The notes beneath the pieces are model-generated. The model was not told the origin of the DNA. It saw only the letters and a program-made list of their open reading frames with translations, and did no database searches. DNA of 64,000 nt, from assembly GCA_018067045.1 (NCBI GenBank), contig JAGPVL010000035.1, forward strand, positions 1 to 64,000, written 5' to 3'. The DNA is from Gammaproteobacteria bacterium. Its GTDB lineage: Bacteria > Pseudomonadota > Gammaproteobacteria > Pseudomonadales > Alcanivoracaceae. Shown here piece after piece: positions 49,124 through 59,959 of this stretch. Each line of letters starts with the position of its first letter. Within the stretch, counting starts at the first letter, position 1. The position numbers and the translations under genes were made by a program.

Positions 49124-50158
49124 ATGAGCAACTATTTCGCCCTCGCACTAGGCTGCGGCACCCAAAACCGCAACGACGAATGGCTAGAAGTTTACTTCCC
49201 AGACCCCGTTCTCAACCCAGATCAGGCGTTAATAGACGCGGTGAAAGAAGAACTCGATTATCAGGGCGGCAACGTTGCACTGACACTCTCGCACCGTCAG
49301 ATTTCGCATCTTGCCCGCGAGTGGCGTGATGCCGGTAACGAGCACGCGGCCGCCTATGCGGTTGCGATGCAGGAAACCCGCCGCCCAGTAGTGTTGGTTA
49401 TTCTGGAAACCGATGCGGCATCGACTTCGACACCTGAAGCTTATTTAAAACTGCACCTGCTCTCACATCGTTTAGTACGACCGCACGGCACCGACTTAAG
49501 CGGCATCTTCCCGCTGCTACCAAACGTAGCCTGGACCAATGAGGGTGCAATTGACCTTGAAGAACTGCAAGAACGACAGCTCATGGCGCGGCTTGAAGGT
49601 CGGCTGCTGGAAGTAAACTCTGTCGACAAATTCCCGAAAATGACCGACTACGTTGTGCCGAAAGGCGTGCGTATTGCCGACACATCACGTGTGCGCCTCG
49701 GCGCCTACATCGGCGAAGGCACAACCATCATGCACGAAGGCTTCTGTAACTTTAATGCTGGCACCGAAGGCCCCGGTATGATCGAAGGCCGTATCTCTGC
49801 GGGCGTATTTGTTGGCAAAGGCTCCGATATCGGCGGCGGCGCGTCCACCATGGGCACCTTGTCTGGCGGCGGCAACATTATTATTTCACTTGGCGAAGGC
49901 TGTCTGCTTGGCGCCAACGCCGGCACCGGCATTCCGTTAGGTGATCGCTGCACTATCGAATCCGGTTTATATATTACGGCCGGCACGAAAGTCGAAGTAC
50001 TCGATGATCAGGGCAACGTTGTCGAAACAACCAAAGCGCGCGAACTGGCTGGCACGAACGATCTGCTGTTCCGTCGCAACTCGCTTTCTGGTGCAGTGCA
50101 GTGCGTCACCAATAAAAGCGCGATTGAGCTCAACGAAGAGCTACACAAACACAATTAG
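49124..50158 (+). CDS. dapD: Tetrahydrodipicolinate N-succinyltransferase, long type
   Basis: 344 residues, the longer DapD form seen in pseudomonads and actinobacteria. N-terminal ~150-residue domain, then left-handed beta helix (RLGAYIGEGTTIMHEGFCNFNAGT, GSDIGGGASTMGTLSGG, GANAGTGIPLGDRCTIESG). First succinylase-branch step of lysine synthesis. Confidence 0.95.
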   Translation: MSNYFALALGCGTQNRNDEWLEVYFPDPVLNPDQALIDAVKEELDYQGGNVALTLSHRQISHLAREWRDAGNEHAAAYAVAMQETRRPVVLVILETDAASTSTPEAYLKLHLLSHRLVRPHGTDLSGIFPLLPNVAWTNEGAIDLEELQERQLMARLEGRLLEVNSVDKFPKMTDYVVPKGVRIADTSRVRLGAYIGEGTTIMHEGFCNFNAGTEGPGMIEGRISAGVFVGKGSDIGGGASTMGTLSGGGNIIISLGEGCLLGANAGTGIPLGDRCTIESGLYITAGTKVEVLDDQGNVVETTKARELAGTNDLLFRRNSLSGAVQCVTNKSAIELNEELHKHN

Positions 50159-50196
50159 TCACGTTCTGTTTAAACGTTACTGTTAGAAAGTAATAG

Positions 50197-51339
<1,143 letters not shown>

Positions 51340-51410
51340 ACTAGCGCTCTGTTCTTAACTGATCAGAACCAGATGAAAACGATAACAGTCATCATAAGAA
51401 TAAAGAGCAA

Positions 51411-51449
51411 GCTCCGGTAACCACGCATCACACCTTTACCGGAGCCTTT
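51411..51449 (+). terminator. Rho-independent terminator after dapE
   Basis: GCTCCGGTAA pairs with TTACCGGAGC around a 15-nt loop, followed by CTTTA; 70 bp past the dapE stop. Confidence 0.7.
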
Positions 51450-51505
51450 ATGAACAAAAGAATAAAACCTCTATCCGTCGATCCGCTTTGTTTAGGAGTC
51501 ACACC

Positions 51506-53104
51506 ATGACTGCGCAACGTCCCACTACCGACACGGAAATTACCGATACCAATCCTGCTACCGGCGAAGCCTTTTTTAGCATCGCCGAAACAGATTTATC
51601 GTGCATGGCAGATATCATGCAGCGGGCGCGTAATGCCCAACAGTACTGGGCAAAACTGTCCTTCGCGCAACGTGCTCCACATATTATTAAAATGCGCGAC
51701 TATATTGTCGAGAATGCCGAGGCGCTCTCTAAAGTTGTCAGTCAAAGTAATGGTAAAACCTTAGTCGATGCGCTGGCCACAGAAGTCATGCCGTGCGCAC
51801 TGGCCTGTAACTGGTATGCCAGCAATGCAAAGAAAGCCTTAAAACCGGAAATGCGCAGTGCCGGCAGTCTACTGTTCATCAATAAACGCAGTCAGATTCA
51901 ACACGTTCCCATTGGCGTTGTCGGCATCATTAGCCCATGGAACTACCCGCTTTCTATTCCGTTTGGCGAAGTAGTGATGGGCCTGATGGCAGGTAATGCG
52001 ATTGTTCTTAAAGTCGCGGCGGCAACGCCTGCAGTAGGCAACATGATTGAAGAAATCGTTGCCGCAGGCGGCCTGCCCGACGATTTGTTTCAGCACGTGG
52101 TTGGTTCTGGCAGCAAAGTGGCGACGGCATTATTTGAAAATGGGATCGGCAAACTGTTCTTTACCGGTTCAGTGAATGCAGGCAAGCAGCTGATGGCCCA
52201 AGCAGCGCAAACTCTCACGCCGCTTTCCCTCGAACTCGGCGGCAATGACGCCATGATCGTGCTCGCCGACGCGGACATTGAGCGCGCCACTAACGGCGCC
52301 ATCTGGGCGGGCTTCCAAAATGCGGGTCAATCTTGCGGCGGCGTCGAGCGCATTTACGTTGAAGAGGCTGCCTACGACGCCTTCACCGAATTGCTTAACC
52401 GTAAAACACGCGCGCTACGACACGGCCCTGGCTGCGACGGCTATGACGTCGACATCGGCAGCATCACCACCGAAGGCCAGCTACGCACTGTGCAGCAACA
52501 TCTTGAAGATGCATTAGCCAAGGGCGCAAAGATCGGCGCACAGTCAACGCCAGTCGGAAGTCAGAACGGGCTTTTCCATCCTGCCACCGTGCTCGTCGAC
52601 GTTACCGAAGACATGCTAACAATGCGTGAAGAAACGTTCGGACCGGTTGTGGCCGTTACCAAGGTGAAAAACGCAGAAGAAGCCATCGCACGTGCAAACG
52701 ACTCAAACCTCGCGCTGACATCATCGATCTGGACACGTGATTTAAAGCGCGGGCGCGAACTCGCTGCGCAAGTAGAGGCGGGAGTGACCGCACTAAACGA
52801 TCACCTCTATACGCATGGTTTATCTGAAACCCCGTGGGGCGGATGGAAGGAATCGGGACTGGGTCGCACCCATGGCATCGAAGGCCTGCACGAGATGACC
52901 CATATCAAAGTGGTGAACTGGGACCTGCTGCCTGCCAAGCGCAATCTTTGGTGGCATCCTCATGATGAAGCGACCTATCGCGCCATCATCAACGCACTGC
53001 AGTTCGTCTTTCCGCGCAGCATCGGTAGCTGGATTAGCGCATCACTGAAACTGACGCCGTACTTGATTAAGAAGATGTTTGGACGCTGGAAAGTAGAAGA
53101 ATAG
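51506..53104 (+). CDS. Aldehyde dehydrogenase family protein
   Basis: 532 residues from ATG 51506 (TTAGGAGT upstream). NAD-binding region ISPWNYPLSIPFGE, catalytic Glu in LSLELGGNDAMIV, catalytic Cys in FQNAGQSCGGVERIYV. The C-terminal ~55 residues extend past the usual ALDH end (WWHPHDEATYRAIINALQ onward) and look amphipathic, as in membrane-associated long-chain aldehyde dehydrogenases. Substrate is not shown. Stands alone between two terminators. Confidence 0.88.
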   Translation: MTAQRPTTDTEITDTNPATGEAFFSIAETDLSCMADIMQRARNAQQYWAKLSFAQRAPHIIKMRDYIVENAEALSKVVSQSNGKTLVDALATEVMPCALACNWYASNAKKALKPEMRSAGSLLFINKRSQIQHVPIGVVGIISPWNYPLSIPFGEVVMGLMAGNAIVLKVAAATPAVGNMIEEIVAAGGLPDDLFQHVVGSGSKVATALFENGIGKLFFTGSVNAGKQLMAQAAQTLTPLSLELGGNDAMIVLADADIERATNGAIWAGFQNAGQSCGGVERIYVEEAAYDAFTELLNRKTRALRHGPGCDGYDVDIGSITTEGQLRTVQQHLEDALAKGAKIGAQSTPVGSQNGLFHPATVLVDVTEDMLTMREETFGPVVAVTKVKNAEEAIARANDSNLALTSSIWTRDLKRGRELAAQVEAGVTALNDHLYTHGLSETPWGGWKESGLGRTHGIEGLHEMTHIKVVNWDLLPAKRNLWWHPHDEATYRAIINALQFVFPRSIGSWISASLKLTPYLIKKMFGRWKVEE

Positions 53105-53133
53105 TCCGCTCTTCTAACGTAAACATATCTGAC

Positions 53134-53167
53134 CTGAACCTATCCGCACTCGCGCGGATAGGTTCAG
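53134..53167. terminator. Bidirectional terminator between convergent genes
   Basis: 14-bp perfect stem (53134-53147 with 53154-53167) and a 6-nt loop. It lies 29 bp past the ALDH stop and 8 bp from the stop of the opposite gene. Confidence 0.8.
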
Positions 53168-53174
53168 AAAGACA

Positions 53175-53882
53175 TCACCGTCCTTTCATACCTTCCATCA
53201 TTTTTTGCAATGACTCCGCATCCGGCATCGTCATGCCTTTGGGCATTCCTTCGGGCATCGCAAAAGTCTGCATCTGCACACCAGCAGGGAGTTGATAGTA
53301 CGCAAGCCCTTTATCTTGTTTATCCACAGAGGTTAGACGCAAGTTCTTACCCTGACGTAACAATCCACCTTTTACAGCAGGCATTTCTGGAATTTGATCC
53401 CCTACTCCTGCACTGTTCGCAATCTCACGGCTAATTTTCATCAAGCCTTTATACAAGGTTGCAATATCATCGTGGTCACTCAAAACCGCTTCGTATTTTT
53501 CGTTGTTGCGCAAATCCGTAAATTCGTAAACATTGCCTTCATACCCGGCGACCGTTTCCGTGCGCCCTGTTTTCACCATTTTATAATCTTTCTCCGACGA
53601 GGGAGCCGGCTTCTGCTTTTGGCCAAAAGGCATATTGCTCATCATCTGCTTTAACTCGGCGAGGTCAGTTGCCATCCACGACCCACCAGCCTTCGTCACC
53701 ATATAAACTTTACCGTCCACGTACAAAGCATAGCTATCTGCGCCCATATTCAAACGCAGATGCTTGTCATCCTTGTAGCTAATTTCCATATTTTGCTTGC
53801 TGTTAACATCGTAACTAGCAGTAATATCCGCCATCGCAGGGAGCGAAAAAAGGATCAATGACAGCGCCAAAATTCTTTTCAT
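53175..53882 (-). CDS. Exported hypothetical protein, DUF4412-like
   Basis: 235 residues. Sec signal peptide (MKRILALSLILFSLPAMA), then a beta-rich periplasmic body (QNMEISYKDDKHLRLNMG, VYMVTKAGGSW) and a Met/Pro/Gly-rich tail (PEGMPKGMTMPD...MMEGMKGR). The layout resembles LolA/DUF4412-like envelope proteins, but no function is assigned. Start behind AAGGAGG; the longer frame to 53951 overlaps its neighbour and is rejected. Confidence 0.7.
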   Translation of the reverse strand: MKRILALSLILFSLPAMADITASYDVNSKQNMEISYKDDKHLRLNMGADSYALYVDGKVYMVTKAGGSWMATDLAELKQMMSNMPFGQKQKPAPSSEKDYKMVKTGRTETVAGYEGNVYEFTDLRNNEKYEAVLSDHDDIATLYKGLMKISREIANSAGVGDQIPEMPAVKGGLLRQGKNLRLTSVDKQDKGLAYYQLPAGVQMQTFAMPEGMPKGMTMPDAESLQKMMEGMKGR

Positions 53883-53947
53883 GTTGAAACCCTCCTTAGT
53901 CAGTAAAATCTCAATATCAGCGACAAATACTCTCAACCACACCACTG

Positions 53948-54706
53948 TCAATCAAGCTTAATCGCTCGATAGTTCAAACGCCCTGACTCTAGCTCAGCAT
54001 TCAATTTAGGGTGCTCGTGAAGCTGAAAACGTAATCCAGACGTTTCTACTGCATCTCGCGTCCACACCATGACCGCATTGTGACAGTCCGGGGTGGAAAA
54101 TCGGAAACGATTAGACCAGCCGCGCATGGCGCCTTCTCCTCCACACCAGCTGCGTTTATATTCCGCCCAATCACCGAAGTTCATGACCAACACCCCACCG
54201 GGCGCCACCAGCTTGGACAACGAACCGAACCAGCGACCCGTGGCATTCACCGCACGGCTTACCGTCCGATCAGACGGTGCAAAAAGATCTTCAATAACGA
54301 GATCAAATGGCTCGCCATCCCAGCTTTGGACAAAATCAACGGCATTGGCACAGTGGCATTCCACCGCAAAATCTTCAACGGCAAAAAAGCGGCGCGCAAC
54401 GTACAGATGCAACTCGTCAAGCTCAACAGCGTGGAAGTCTATCGGATCAAACAATGCGCGAATGGGCGGCACTAGACTGCCGCCACCCAGCCCCAACACT
54501 AACACCCGAAGTGGCGCCTTCTTCTCAAGGAAAAAACCTGGCAACCAGAGTAAATCCCAGACGCTACCGGTCACCAAGCGCTGAGGGTGAAACTCTGAAT
54601 GCTGGACATCATTCGCATACAGCCGCATTGTGCGACCTTGGTTTCGGACTTCGTAGCTCACGCCATCGCGAGTATCGCGCCACACTAATGCCATACCAAG
54701 CGCCAC
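53948..54706 (-). CDS. Spermidine synthase-like methyltransferase-fold protein
   Basis: 252 residues. Rossmann SAM-type motif VLVLGLGGGSLVPPIRALF, acidic loop HAVELDELHLYVARRFF, then VEDLFAPSDRT and GGVLVMNFGDW. Resembles the SpeE-like group found alone in many gammaproteobacteria. It lacks clear polyamine-binding motifs, so the true substrate is unknown. Start GTG 54706 or ATG 54694. Confidence 0.75.
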   Translation of the reverse strand: MALGMALVWRDTRDGVSYEVRNQGRTMRLYANDVQHSEFHPQRLVTGSVWDLLWLPGFFLEKKAPLRVLVLGLGGGSLVPPIRALFDPIDFHAVELDELHLYVARRFFAVEDFAVECHCANAVDFVQSWDGEPFDLVIEDLFAPSDRTVSRAVNATGRWFGSLSKLVAPGGVLVMNFGDWAEYKRSWCGGEGAMRGWSNRFRFSTPDCHNAVMVWTRDAVETSGLRFQLHEHPKLNAELESGRLNYRAIKLD

Positions 54707-54764
54707 ACTAAACTCTCACCGACAGAGCCGACACTGAACGATTGAACCCACCTTGCAACAGTCA

Positions 54765-57700
54765 TTAGTTGCCCGTTAACCCTAGCACCACGCCACTCAT
54801 CACTTGTTCGCCCGTCAGCACGGCATCTGCAATAAATAGGCGCCCTGCATCCATATTCATTTCTTCGACCAATACCGCCTTGCTATGTTGCGCCCGCGAC
54901 GCAGCGAGGGCTTGCAACTGATCAACCGTCACAGCTGTTGCGCGAATCTCTTGCAACGACAAAAATGCTGTTCGTGCCTGTTCAATTTTGGCCGATTCTT
55001 TTTGCTCATCGCTCATTCCGGTAAGATCCGGCAGTAAAGCCTCCGCCGATTTACCCTGAACTTCATACTGTTTAAGAATGCGACGGCGCACCGACCGCTC
55101 AGGCAGTGCGGCATCAAGCCCCTGCCAGTCATCGCCTTGCAGCTCAGCACCCAACGCACTAGCGGCTAACGCATCTCGATCCTGTTCAGATGCAGACCCC
55201 GATAGGCTGATTTTTAAGTTCGGACGCTTCTCCATCACCGCGACTAAACTGGCGAGGCTATTCCGCCCCTCCTCGCTAACCTCGGCCACACCTTCAGGAA
55301 AAGGAATGCCGGATAAATCTGCCCCGCCAGCTAGACCCGCCAGCATAGAAAACGGCGACGTTGCCGCTTTAATCAAAACATTTCCCAGAGCCTTCAAGAT
55401 CAACCCGCGAGCACTCACACTTGGATCGCTCAGATCGCCCTTGGCAACTACCGGCATGGCAATGACGCCGGAACGATCTCGCAGTACTGCCAAGCCCAGC
55501 TTAATCGGCACCTTCAACGCATTTTCGCTTTCAACCTTATCGCCGAGGAAAAAGTTCGCCGCACTAATACTATTTTTCGAATTAATAAAGGTATCGTCCA
55601 GCTGAACAGTGGTATCCAGCTTCAACTGACCGCTTCTCACGGTGTAACCAAGATAATCACCGGTATAAGGCGTCAGGCTCGTCATTTCATAGCCATCGAT
55701 TAATACCTCAATATCGATAACCGGACGCTGTGCGAGAGGGTTTAGCGTTCCCTTAGCAGAAAACGGTGCGTATTTGTCTACCTTACCCCTCATGTCTAAG
55801 CGCGCTGGCGTGCTAGACGTCGAGTCCAAGTTTTTCATGCTGCCGGCCAGCTGATAGATGCCCATTGTGAAATTCGGACTCACCGACTTATTCACAAACG
55901 CTACTGAGCTATCTGCCAAAGTAAGTTGACCAATGAGCACACGCCAATCAGGTTCATTCTGAGCAGGCGCCTGCGCAGAAGGTGCAACAAGCGCAGACGG
56001 GATCACAATACGATCTGCCGACTGTTTGCCATCAGCATCAATCAGCGAACTCATGACCAATTGATTAAACGCAACCTTGCCCACTTCGACTTTGGTCGCT
56101 TTGCTGTCGACATTAATACCTTCTAAACGCAGCTCAGAAAACGCTAGCAAAGGCTCGCCGCTTTCTTCTTTTAACGCCAAGTTATTAACGGTTGATGCAC
56201 CATTGAGCAAGATATCAACGTCGTTACCAGACTCCTTCACGTCGAGCTTCCATTGCCCTGACAACTCACCGCTCGGCAAGCGCACCGCCAAACCGTCGCG
56301 CAACCAAGGCTGAATGGATGCCAAGGGAAATTTCTCCGCACCGATATTGGCATGTAACGCAAATGGCACCAGCTGCCCGTCACCCGCCAGTGTAAAGAGG
56401 CCGCTATCAGCGATCGTCGCTGTACCATCAAAATCGAAACGCGCCTCTGCATTAGGCGAAAGGTTGTTTATCGTTAACGAAAGAGGGGCGACGCGCATCT
56501 CCGCCGGCTCACGCAATGTATTGTCTTGATAAGCAATGACCGCTTCATTCAAACGAAACACCTTAATCAACATTTTCCAATCTGAACTCGCCTCCGAGTC
56601 GGGCAATGGCTCCGATTCAGATACAGCGACCTCGTCCACCTCAATGCTCGCTTTATTGGTATCAATCGCGGCAGCAGCTGCAGGCAAATCAACAGGAATG
56701 AATAGCGTTTCGAGATTGGCTCCTTCAGCCTCCATAACCACATTGAACTCTGGCTTCTGAATACGGGCATCGCCAATGGTCATGCTCTCGTCAATCGTAC
56801 TCAGTGCGATGGAGCTCAGAGCTAACTCGGGAATGCGTATAGCCTGAGCGCCATTGCGCTGGTCATCAATCTGTAGCTCGCGCAACGTCACAGCACCATC
56901 GGAGAGCGTTAACCGAAGTTCCTCAGCCGCTTCATAACGGTAATGCGTACTAATATCCATCTCGCCAGAGGGCACCGAGAAATTAAGACGGTCGTCGGCA
57001 AACTCAACCAATGGCTGTAACTGCAGACCTTCTAACGCGAGTTTTCCCTCCGCCACCAGCGGATTAAAGTCGAGTTTTCCCGCCCACAAAAAGCGGCCGC
57101 CACTCGGGCCGGACACCTCAAAGGTGTAGCTATTATTTTCGCCACTGTTACCGCGCGTTGAGAAATCGGTTACCGAAAAACTGAGGTCGTTAAATGACAG
57201 CTCGTCCGGCGTCGGGCGCGCTTCATCACGAAAAATAAAGTTACCACTGTCGATAATCAGTGACGCTATCGAAATAGCAGGAATAACTGTTGGGGTGTCT
57301 TCTTCGGCAACATCTTCTGCTTCCACATCAGGCTGAGAAAGCTTAACAATCAGATCTTCAAAATTAAGCGACTCATCCGCGTGCTGTGTCACACGAATAT
57401 GCGGCTTCACCAACGAAATATCATCAAAGTGCCAACTCCAACGAAACAGCGACGACAACTCAAAATCAAGATAGAGCTGCTCGAAGGCAACGAAATCTGT
57501 GCCGTCTGGGTCTTTAAAAGCAAAACCGTTTGCCGTCACCGACAGTGCAAGTGGATTAAATATCAGCTCGTCCAGCACGACGTCGCGCCCAGTCTGCGCA
57601 GACAACTGCGCTACAATTTGATCTCGCGCGATAGGAGAAATAAGGAAGTAACCGAGCAACGCGTAAACAATGTAAATCGATGCAGCAATCACACCTCGAC

Positions 57701-57785
57701 GCTGCCACACCGTTGCCGCCTGCCAGCGCCCGCGCAGCCCTACTGCGGCCCCCGCACTACCGCCCTTATCCTGACCACCAGCCAT
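54765..57785 (-). CDS. DUF748 (AsmA/TamB-like) envelope protein
   Basis: About 1006 residues. One N-terminal TM (~30-50, GVIAASIYIVYALLGYFLI), then a very long periplasmic, beta-rich region with DUF748 repeats (VVLDELIFNPLALSVTANGFAFKD) and a C-terminal part with an OmpA-like look (RPNLKISLSGSASEQDRDALAASALG). AsmA-like proteins are thought to bridge the envelope for lipid transport. Start ATG 57785 chosen behind GAGGAG; ATG 57845 possible. Confidence 0.82.
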   Translation of the reverse strand: MAGGQDKGGSAGAAVGLRGRWQAATVWQRRGVIAASIYIVYALLGYFLISPIARDQIVAQLSAQTGRDVVLDELIFNPLALSVTANGFAFKDPDGTDFVAFEQLYLDFELSSLFRWSWHFDDISLVKPHIRVTQHADESLNFEDLIVKLSQPDVEAEDVAEEDTPTVIPAISIASLIIDSGNFIFRDEARPTPDELSFNDLSFSVTDFSTRGNSGENNSYTFEVSGPSGGRFLWAGKLDFNPLVAEGKLALEGLQLQPLVEFADDRLNFSVPSGEMDISTHYRYEAAEELRLTLSDGAVTLRELQIDDQRNGAQAIRIPELALSSIALSTIDESMTIGDARIQKPEFNVVMEAEGANLETLFIPVDLPAAAAAIDTNKASIEVDEVAVSESEPLPDSEASSDWKMLIKVFRLNEAVIAYQDNTLREPAEMRVAPLSLTINNLSPNAEARFDFDGTATIADSGLFTLAGDGQLVPFALHANIGAEKFPLASIQPWLRDGLAVRLPSGELSGQWKLDVKESGNDVDILLNGASTVNNLALKEESGEPLLAFSELRLEGINVDSKATKVEVGKVAFNQLVMSSLIDADGKQSADRIVIPSALVAPSAQAPAQNEPDWRVLIGQLTLADSSVAFVNKSVSPNFTMGIYQLAGSMKNLDSTSSTPARLDMRGKVDKYAPFSAKGTLNPLAQRPVIDIEVLIDGYEMTSLTPYTGDYLGYTVRSGQLKLDTTVQLDDTFINSKNSISAANFFLGDKVESENALKVPIKLGLAVLRDRSGVIAMPVVAKGDLSDPSVSARGLILKALGNVLIKAATSPFSMLAGLAGGADLSGIPFPEGVAEVSEEGRNSLASLVAVMEKRPNLKISLSGSASEQDRDALAASALGAELQGDDWQGLDAALPERSVRRRILKQYEVQGKSAEALLPDLTGMSDEQKESAKIEQARTAFLSLQEIRATAVTVDQLQALAASRAQHSKAVLVEEMNMDAGRLFIADAVLTGEQVMSGVVLGLTGN

Positions 57786-58027
57786 ACCCCTTAACTCCTC
57801 TGTTCGCGATGCCACTTCATTAAGTCGATTACGATGCCAATACAAACCGCCACTGTACGGTAAAAGCGTGCGCCAGACCGCTATACATAACTGAATCGAC
57901 CATTATACTCGCCTATTGTAATGCGCCGGTATTGGATTGCGCAGCACCATGGTAATTGAGTGACGTTACACCCAAATAACAAGATCCAGCCGAACCATCC
58001 AGCCCACCACACAAACAGGGACTACAC

Positions 58028-58627
58028 ATGAAAAAACTACTGCTGATTCTTCCCCTCATTAGTTATTCATCCGTCGCACTGGCTGAATTTCCCATTGGCA
58101 AAGTTGGCGTCCGGGTCAGCCCGAAAGTCGACATCGATATCGATGGTGCGCCCAAAGACGGCGACGGCAACGCAATGGGCCTGTATGGCGAGTTCGGCAG
58201 CACCAGCCTATTCGGCTACGCTGACGCCCAACGCTCAGACCTAGACATTCTCAACGTCAGCATCGATCTCGACGAAACACGCTTCGGCCTAGGCGCGAGA
58301 ACCAGTAACGAAACAGGTTCCGCAGAAGTACGGGTTGAGCGTTACGAAGTAGACCTAGACATCGGCAACGCCTCCATAAGTGATGATGGCTCCGCGGTAC
58401 ACGTCGGCGGCGCGCTCAATATCGGCGCCAAGGCCGCCGTATTTGCCGACTTTGGCTTTATCTCGATGAGCGATCTGGATGGCGACGAGTTTCAAGTAGG
58501 CGTACGTGGCAACATCTCCGACTCCGCTGAAATCTACGGCGCCTACCGCACGCTCACACTGGAAGATGACTTCAACGACGGAATAGAGCTGTCAGAATTA
58601 CGTTTAGGTGTAAATCTGCTGTTTTAA
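58028..58627 (+). CDS. Putative outer-membrane beta-barrel protein
   Basis: 199 residues. Signal peptide (MKKLLLILPLISYSSVALA), then alternating beta strands with Asp-rich turns (DIDIDGAPKDGDGN) and a terminal LRLGVNLLF, the C-terminal Phe signature of barrels. YfaZ-like in style; function unknown. Divergent from the DUF748 gene. Confidence 0.72.
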   Translation: MKKLLLILPLISYSSVALAEFPIGKVGVRVSPKVDIDIDGAPKDGDGNAMGLYGEFGSTSLFGYADAQRSDLDILNVSIDLDETRFGLGARTSNETGSAEVRVERYEVDLDIGNASISDDGSAVHVGGALNIGAKAAVFADFGFISMSDLDGDEFQVGVRGNISDSAEIYGAYRTLTLEDDFNDGIELSELRLGVNLLF

Positions 58628-58658
58628 TCTTCTAACACAGCCCGCATCAAGGTGCTTT

Positions 58659-58690
58659 GCCGGGCTGCCGACCCCATTCGGCAGCCCGGC
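58659..58690 (+). terminator. Strong GC hairpin after the barrel gene
   Basis: 13-bp perfect stem (58659-58671 with 58678-58690) and a 6-nt loop, 32 bp past the stop. The T tract is missing, so it may be an RNA-stabilising hairpin instead. Confidence 0.55.
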
Positions 58691-58754
58691 GACTACCCAA
58701 CAGCGCCGGTTACGTTCACAATGTCGCCGCAATACACTTCTACCGGAGCCCCCC

Positions 58755-59231
58755 GTGAGTAAACCCAATTACATTCTCGCCATGTACCAGAAAGTGCAGC
58801 GCCTACCATTCGGCAACAAACTGTTTTCAATGGCCGTCGCGCGCAAAGCGCCTTACTTCGGCACGATCAACCCTCAGGTTGCTGAACTACGCCCTAATTT
58901 CTGTGAAGTGCGCTTTGAAAAACGTCGTGGCGTCGAAAACCATATCGGCACAGTACATGTCATCGCGATTTGTAACGGCTTGGAAATGGCCATGGGCGCG
59001 CTAGCTGAAGCCACTGTACCGTCGCATCGCCGTTGGATTCCGAAAGGCATGGAAGTGAACTACACCGCCAAAGCCACCTCCGACATTCGCTGTATTGCGG
59101 AAACCACTCCAGAGGATTGGGAAACCAAGCAGGATGTACACGTTCGCGTTCAAGGCCTCAGAGATGATGGCACCGTTGTCGTCGAGGGCGTAATCAAGCT
59201 CTGGGTGACCGACAAGCCGGCAAAGGAATAA
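58755..59231 (+). CDS. DUF4442 hot-dog fold protein
   Basis: 158 residues, thioesterase-like hot-dog fold: FGTINPQVAELRPNFCEVRFEKRRGVENHIGTVHVIAICNGLEMAMG is the helix-strand core. Acts perhaps on acyl-CoA-like substrates; not proven. GTG start with GGAG six bases upstream. 6 bp before the yaeQ gene. Confidence 0.8.
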   Translation: MSKPNYILAMYQKVQRLPFGNKLFSMAVARKAPYFGTINPQVAELRPNFCEVRFEKRRGVENHIGTVHVIAICNGLEMAMGALAEATVPSHRRWIPKGMEVNYTAKATSDIRCIAETTPEDWETKQDVHVRVQGLRDDGTVVVEGVIKLWVTDKPAKE

Positions 59232-59237
59232 GCGCAG

Positions 59238-59777
59238 ATGGCCCTGACAGCAACACTCTATGCCGCGCAGTTACAAGTTGCTGATCAAGACCGCCAGCAT
59301 TACCAAAATTACTCACTAAAAATCGCACTGCATCCGTCCGAGCAGCCAGAACGCATGGTCGCGCGGCTGCTAGTGTGGTGCCTTAACGCCAACGAGAAGC
59401 TCACGTTCGGCAAAGGCATCTCTAGTCGCGACGAAGCAGAAATTTGGCAGCGCCACGACCACGGCGATATTGAGCACTGGATAGACGTAGGCGAGCCCGA
59501 TGATGCCCGCGTTAAAAAAGCCAGCCGCCAATCTGAAAAGGTCACCGTCTTTGCCTACACCCGTAGCCAAGACACCTGGTGGAAGAAGCATGCGGCGGCA
59601 ATCAGCAGTTTTGCCAACGTGACCACACTCAGCGTTCCTTGGGAAAGTGTCGTGACCATCGCTAACGACATTACCCGCCAAATTCATTGGCAAATCACAA
59701 TTAGCGAATCAACACTGTATGTCAGCAGTGGTGACACCATGTTCGAAGTTCCTGTGACGGAACTGAAGCACAACTAA
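59238..59777 (+). CDS. yaeQ: YaeQ family protein
   Basis: 179 residues, full family length: LTATLYAAQLQVADQDRQHYQNYSLKIALHPSEQPERMVARLL at the N-terminus and KLTFGKGISSRDEAEIW. Structurally PD-(D/E)XK-like (the YaeQ fold), cytoplasmic; its role remains unclear (an early link to haemolysin antitermination is not established). Cotranscribed with the DUF4442 gene. Confidence 0.9.
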   Translation: MALTATLYAAQLQVADQDRQHYQNYSLKIALHPSEQPERMVARLLVWCLNANEKLTFGKGISSRDEAEIWQRHDHGDIEHWIDVGEPDDARVKKASRQSEKVTVFAYTRSQDTWWKKHAAAISSFANVTTLSVPWESVVTIANDITRQIHWQITISESTLYVSSGDTMFEVPVTELKHN

Positions 59778-59959
59778 ATCCTGAACGAGAACTGCCACGG
59801 CGACAGCGCAAAATCGGCGCTGTACGCTACTGCCCAGCGTTGAACAACGCGACAAGTTCAACCACCATACCGCCACAGAATCTTTCCCAGCAGAGCATAT
59901 CGCCGCCTCTGGATTCCCTGTAAAGTGGGACTCTTCGTCTCTTTCGCGTAACCGACATC

